NCBI GenBank assembly: GCA_002392525.1
Contig: DGHE01000225.1
Coordinates: 7,397 to 13,766 of the forward strand
Origin: Bacteroidales bacterium UBA3856
Lineage (GTDB): Bacteria; Bacteroidota; Bacteroidia; Bacteroidales; UBA932
Length of the DNA stretch: 6,370 nucleotides
Direction of reading: 5' to 3'
The first letter of the stretch is position 1; each line of letters begins with the position of its first letter. The position numbers and the translations under genes were made by a program. Shown piece after piece: positions 4,465 through 6,370 of this stretch. The notes beneath the pieces are model-generated. The model saw only the letters and a program-made list of their open reading frames with translations, was not told the origin of the DNA and ran no database searches.

Positions 4465-6370
4465 ATGAAAAAACTATTCACTCTCTTGACCTCGCTTATC
4501 GTCCTTACCTCGGCCTACGCCCAGGAAGAAAAGCTCACCAGCTACGTCAATCCCTTTGTGGGCACGGCCGGGTTCGGAAACGTTTACCCCGGAGCACAGC
4601 TTCCCTACGGCGGCATCCAGATCAGCCCCGACACCGACGACTATGACTACGACGTCGCAGCCGGCTACAAATACACCAAGCCCAATCTCCTGGGCTTCAG
4701 CCTCACCCACCTCAGCGGAACAGGCATCCCGGACCTCGGAGACTTCCTCTTTGTCCCCGGGGACAAGGCCGAGGCACCCCTGGACCACGACCAAGAAAGT
4801 GCCCGTCCAGGCTACTACAGCGCTCATTTCAACGGCATCAAGGCAGAGATGACCGCAGCCCTCAGGAGCGGTATCCTCCGTTTCACCTTCCCCGAAGGAG
4901 AACAATCCACCCTGACAGTAGACCTTCATCACACCCTTCGCTGGAAGTGCATCTGGGCCTCTGTCCGGCAAATCGACCCCTACACCATCGCAGGCAGCAA
5001 GATTGTCAATGGCTGGAACCCCGACCGACACATCTACTTCGCCGCCCGCTTCTCCCAGCCCATCGAAAAGCTTACCATCTTCAAGGACGGAGAGCCCGTC
5101 ATCTACAACACCGACCGCTTCCGCAGCAGCCTCGAAGCCTGGGGAGACAACCTCAAAGCCACCCTGCAGTTCGCCGGCAACCTCGTAGAAGTAAAGGTAG
5201 CCGTCTCCGGGACCGGCACCGACGGCGCCCTCCGCAACCTCTCGGAGCTGGACGGCAAATCCTTCGAAGTCACAGCACAGGAGGCCGATGCCCTTTGGGA
5301 ACAGGAGCTGGGCCGATACACCCTGGCCCCCGCCTGCACCCGCCAGCAGAAAGAGACCTTCTACACCAGCGTGTACCGCACCGCCATGCATCCCTTCCTC
5401 TTCCAGGACATAGACGGACGCTTCCGCGCGCACGACGGCACCATCGCCAAGGCCGATGGCTTCACCAATTACACCACCTTCTCCCTCTGGGACACCTACC
5501 GGGCCTTCCATCCCCTCCTGAACCTCACCAACCAGTCCCTGCAGGCCAACCTTGCCAACTCCATGCTGGAGCACTACGACAAAAGCACCGAGCACATGCT
5601 CCCCATCTGGTCCTTCTACGGCGGAGAAACCTGGTGCATGATTGGCTACCACGCCGTCTCCGTCCTCGCCGACATGATGGTCAAGGGCGTCAAGGGCTTT
5701 GACTACGAGCGCGCCTTCGAGGCCATGAAGACCACCGCCACCAACCCCCACTACGACTGCCTCCCCGAATACACAGCCCTCGGCTACGTTCCCTTTGACA
5801 AAGAGAAGGAATCCGTCTCCAAGACGCTGGAGTACGCCTACGACGACTGGTGTATCGCCCAGGCCGCAAAACTGCTTGGCCATGAAGAAGATTACGAGTT
5901 CTTCCTAAAACGAAGCTTCAACTACCGCAACCTCATCGACCCCGAAACCAAATACATGCGCGGCCGCGACTCCGAGGGCAACTGGCGCACCCCCTTCGCC
6001 CCCATCGCCTACGAAGGCCCCGGCAGCGTGAACGGCTGGGGAGACATCACCGAAGGCTTCACTCTCCAGTACACCTGGACAGTGCCCCACGCCTTCGAAG
6101 ACTACATGGCCATTGCCGGTAAAAAGTTCCTGAGAGACCGCCTGGACGGCATCTTCAAATTGGAAATGAGCGACGACATCCCCGGCGCCCACGACATCTG
6201 GGGCCGCATCGGCGGCTACTGGCACGGCAACGAACCCTGCCACCACGTACTGTATCTGTACAACAAACTGGGAAAACCAGAAGAATGCCAGAAATGGGTG
6301 CGCTATGTAGCCGACCACTTCTACGGCAACACCCCCGACGCCCTCAGCGGCAACGACGACTGCGGCCAGA
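4465..6370 (+). CDS. GH92 family alpha-mannosidase, 3' partial
   Basis: The frame runs from ATG 4465 through the right edge without a stop; 635 residues are visible and roughly 100-130 are missing from the usual 740-780. GH92 enzymes are calcium-dependent, inverting exo-alpha-mannosidases, often alpha-1,2, acting on N-glycan or yeast-type mannans. Residues 1-19 are a signal peptide (MKKLFTLL..., AYA before Gln20), pointing to the periplasm. The N-terminal beta-sandwich starts with the family signature YVNPFVGT at 27-34, PGAQLPYGGIQISPDT at about 42-57 and HLSGTGIPDLGD at 82-93. The alpha-helical catalytic domain shows FSLWDTYRAFHPL (Trp342, Asp343), GGETWCMIGYHAVSV (Glu388), ITEGFTLQYTW (Glu530, candidate acid), HGNEPCHH (587-594) and GNDDCGQ (629-635), whose Asp pair is the candidate catalytic base. 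The residue roles are assigned by motif similarity. Mannose linkage specificity cannot be told. It follows the NlpC/P60 gene by 13 bases, and no SusC/SusD genes are visible. Confidence 0.93.
   Translation, partial: MKKLFTLLTSLIVLTSAYAQEEKLTSYVNPFVGTAGFGNVYPGAQLPYGGIQISPDTDDYDYDVAAGYKYTKPNLLGFSLTHLSGTGIPDLGDFLFVPGDKAEAPLDHDQESARPGYYSAHFNGIKAEMTAALRSGILRFTFPEGEQSTLTVDLHHTLRWKCIWASVRQIDPYTIAGSKIVNGWNPDRHIYFAARFSQPIEKLTIFKDGEPVIYNTDRFRSSLEAWGDNLKATLQFAGNLVEVKVAVSGTGTDGALRNLSELDGKSFEVTAQEADALWEQELGRYTLAPACTRQQKETFYTSVYRTAMHPFLFQDIDGRFRAHDGTIAKADGFTNYTTFSLWDTYRAFHPLLNLTNQSLQANLANSMLEHYDKSTEHMLPIWSFYGGETWCMIGYHAVSVLADMMVKGVKGFDYERAFEAMKTTATNPHYDCLPEYTALGYVPFDKEKESVSKTLEYAYDDWCIAQAAKLLGHEEDYEFFLKRSFNYRNLIDPETKYMRGRDSEGNWRTPFAPIAYEGPGSVNGWGDITEGFTLQYTWTVPHAFEDYMAIAGKKFLRDRLDGIFKLEMSDDIPGAHDIWGRIGGYWHGNEPCHHVLYLYNKLGKPEECQKWVRYVADHFYGNTPDALSGNDDCGQ

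Noticed and set aside
4474..5883. Long open frame of 469 codons on the minus strand
   Set aside because: It lies wholly opposite the GH92 gene, whose family motifs are unmistakable. Its Gly/Val-rich composition is the mirror of GC-rich sense codons.

Overview
The window looks like Bacteroidota, most likely a fairly GC-rich member of the Bacteroidales. Supporting signs are Bacteroidota-type promoter boxes (TAnnTTTG, once with a well-spaced upstream TTTG), no Shine-Dalgarno sequences, a large Ig-like surface-type protein, a lipoprotein with a Bacteroidota-style lipobox, and a glycoside hydrolase family 92 (GH92) alpha-mannosidase, a family expanded in gut Bacteroidales. Genus cannot be settled from this sequence alone.

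Layout. Positions 3-1943 (+) hold a long secreted or surface-type protein of Ig-like segments, open at the left edge. It converges on a lipoprotein gene (2085-3065, -). The 141-base gap between them holds a strong composite hairpin (1963-2067) followed by T6. It works as a terminator and contains a copy of the dispersed TGTCATTCTGA/GAAGAATCT palindrome. Upstream of the lipoprotein lies yccF (3283-3657, -), a small two-repeat inner-membrane protein. To the right, and divergent from it, is a likely two-gene operon (+): an NlpC/P60 cell-wall peptidase (3978-4451) and, 13 bases later, a GH92 alpha-mannosidase (4465 to beyond 6370). The right edge cuts the mannosidase inside its conserved GNDDCGQ motif.

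The most notable non-coding signal is a pair of 112-base imperfect palindromes, 3156-3267 and 3769-3880. Each has two 49-base arms around a 14-base loop. The architecture is the same to the base, with a shared outer motif (CGTTTTyGCTA) and a shared tip (TCCTCC...GGAGGA). They bracket yccF, one on each side. I do not recognise this family. It may be an undescribed palindromic repeat, a small non-autonomous mobile element, or a structured RNA.

Working together: the NlpC/P60 peptidase and the mannosidase both carry signal peptides and probably share a transcript, which suggests linked periplasmic or envelope functions (muropeptide cleavage and mannoside or glycan trimming). No SusC/SusD pair is visible, so a full polysaccharide utilisation locus cannot be claimed. 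Several genes have their -7 promoter box within a few bases of the chosen start codon, suggesting very short or absent mRNA leaders.
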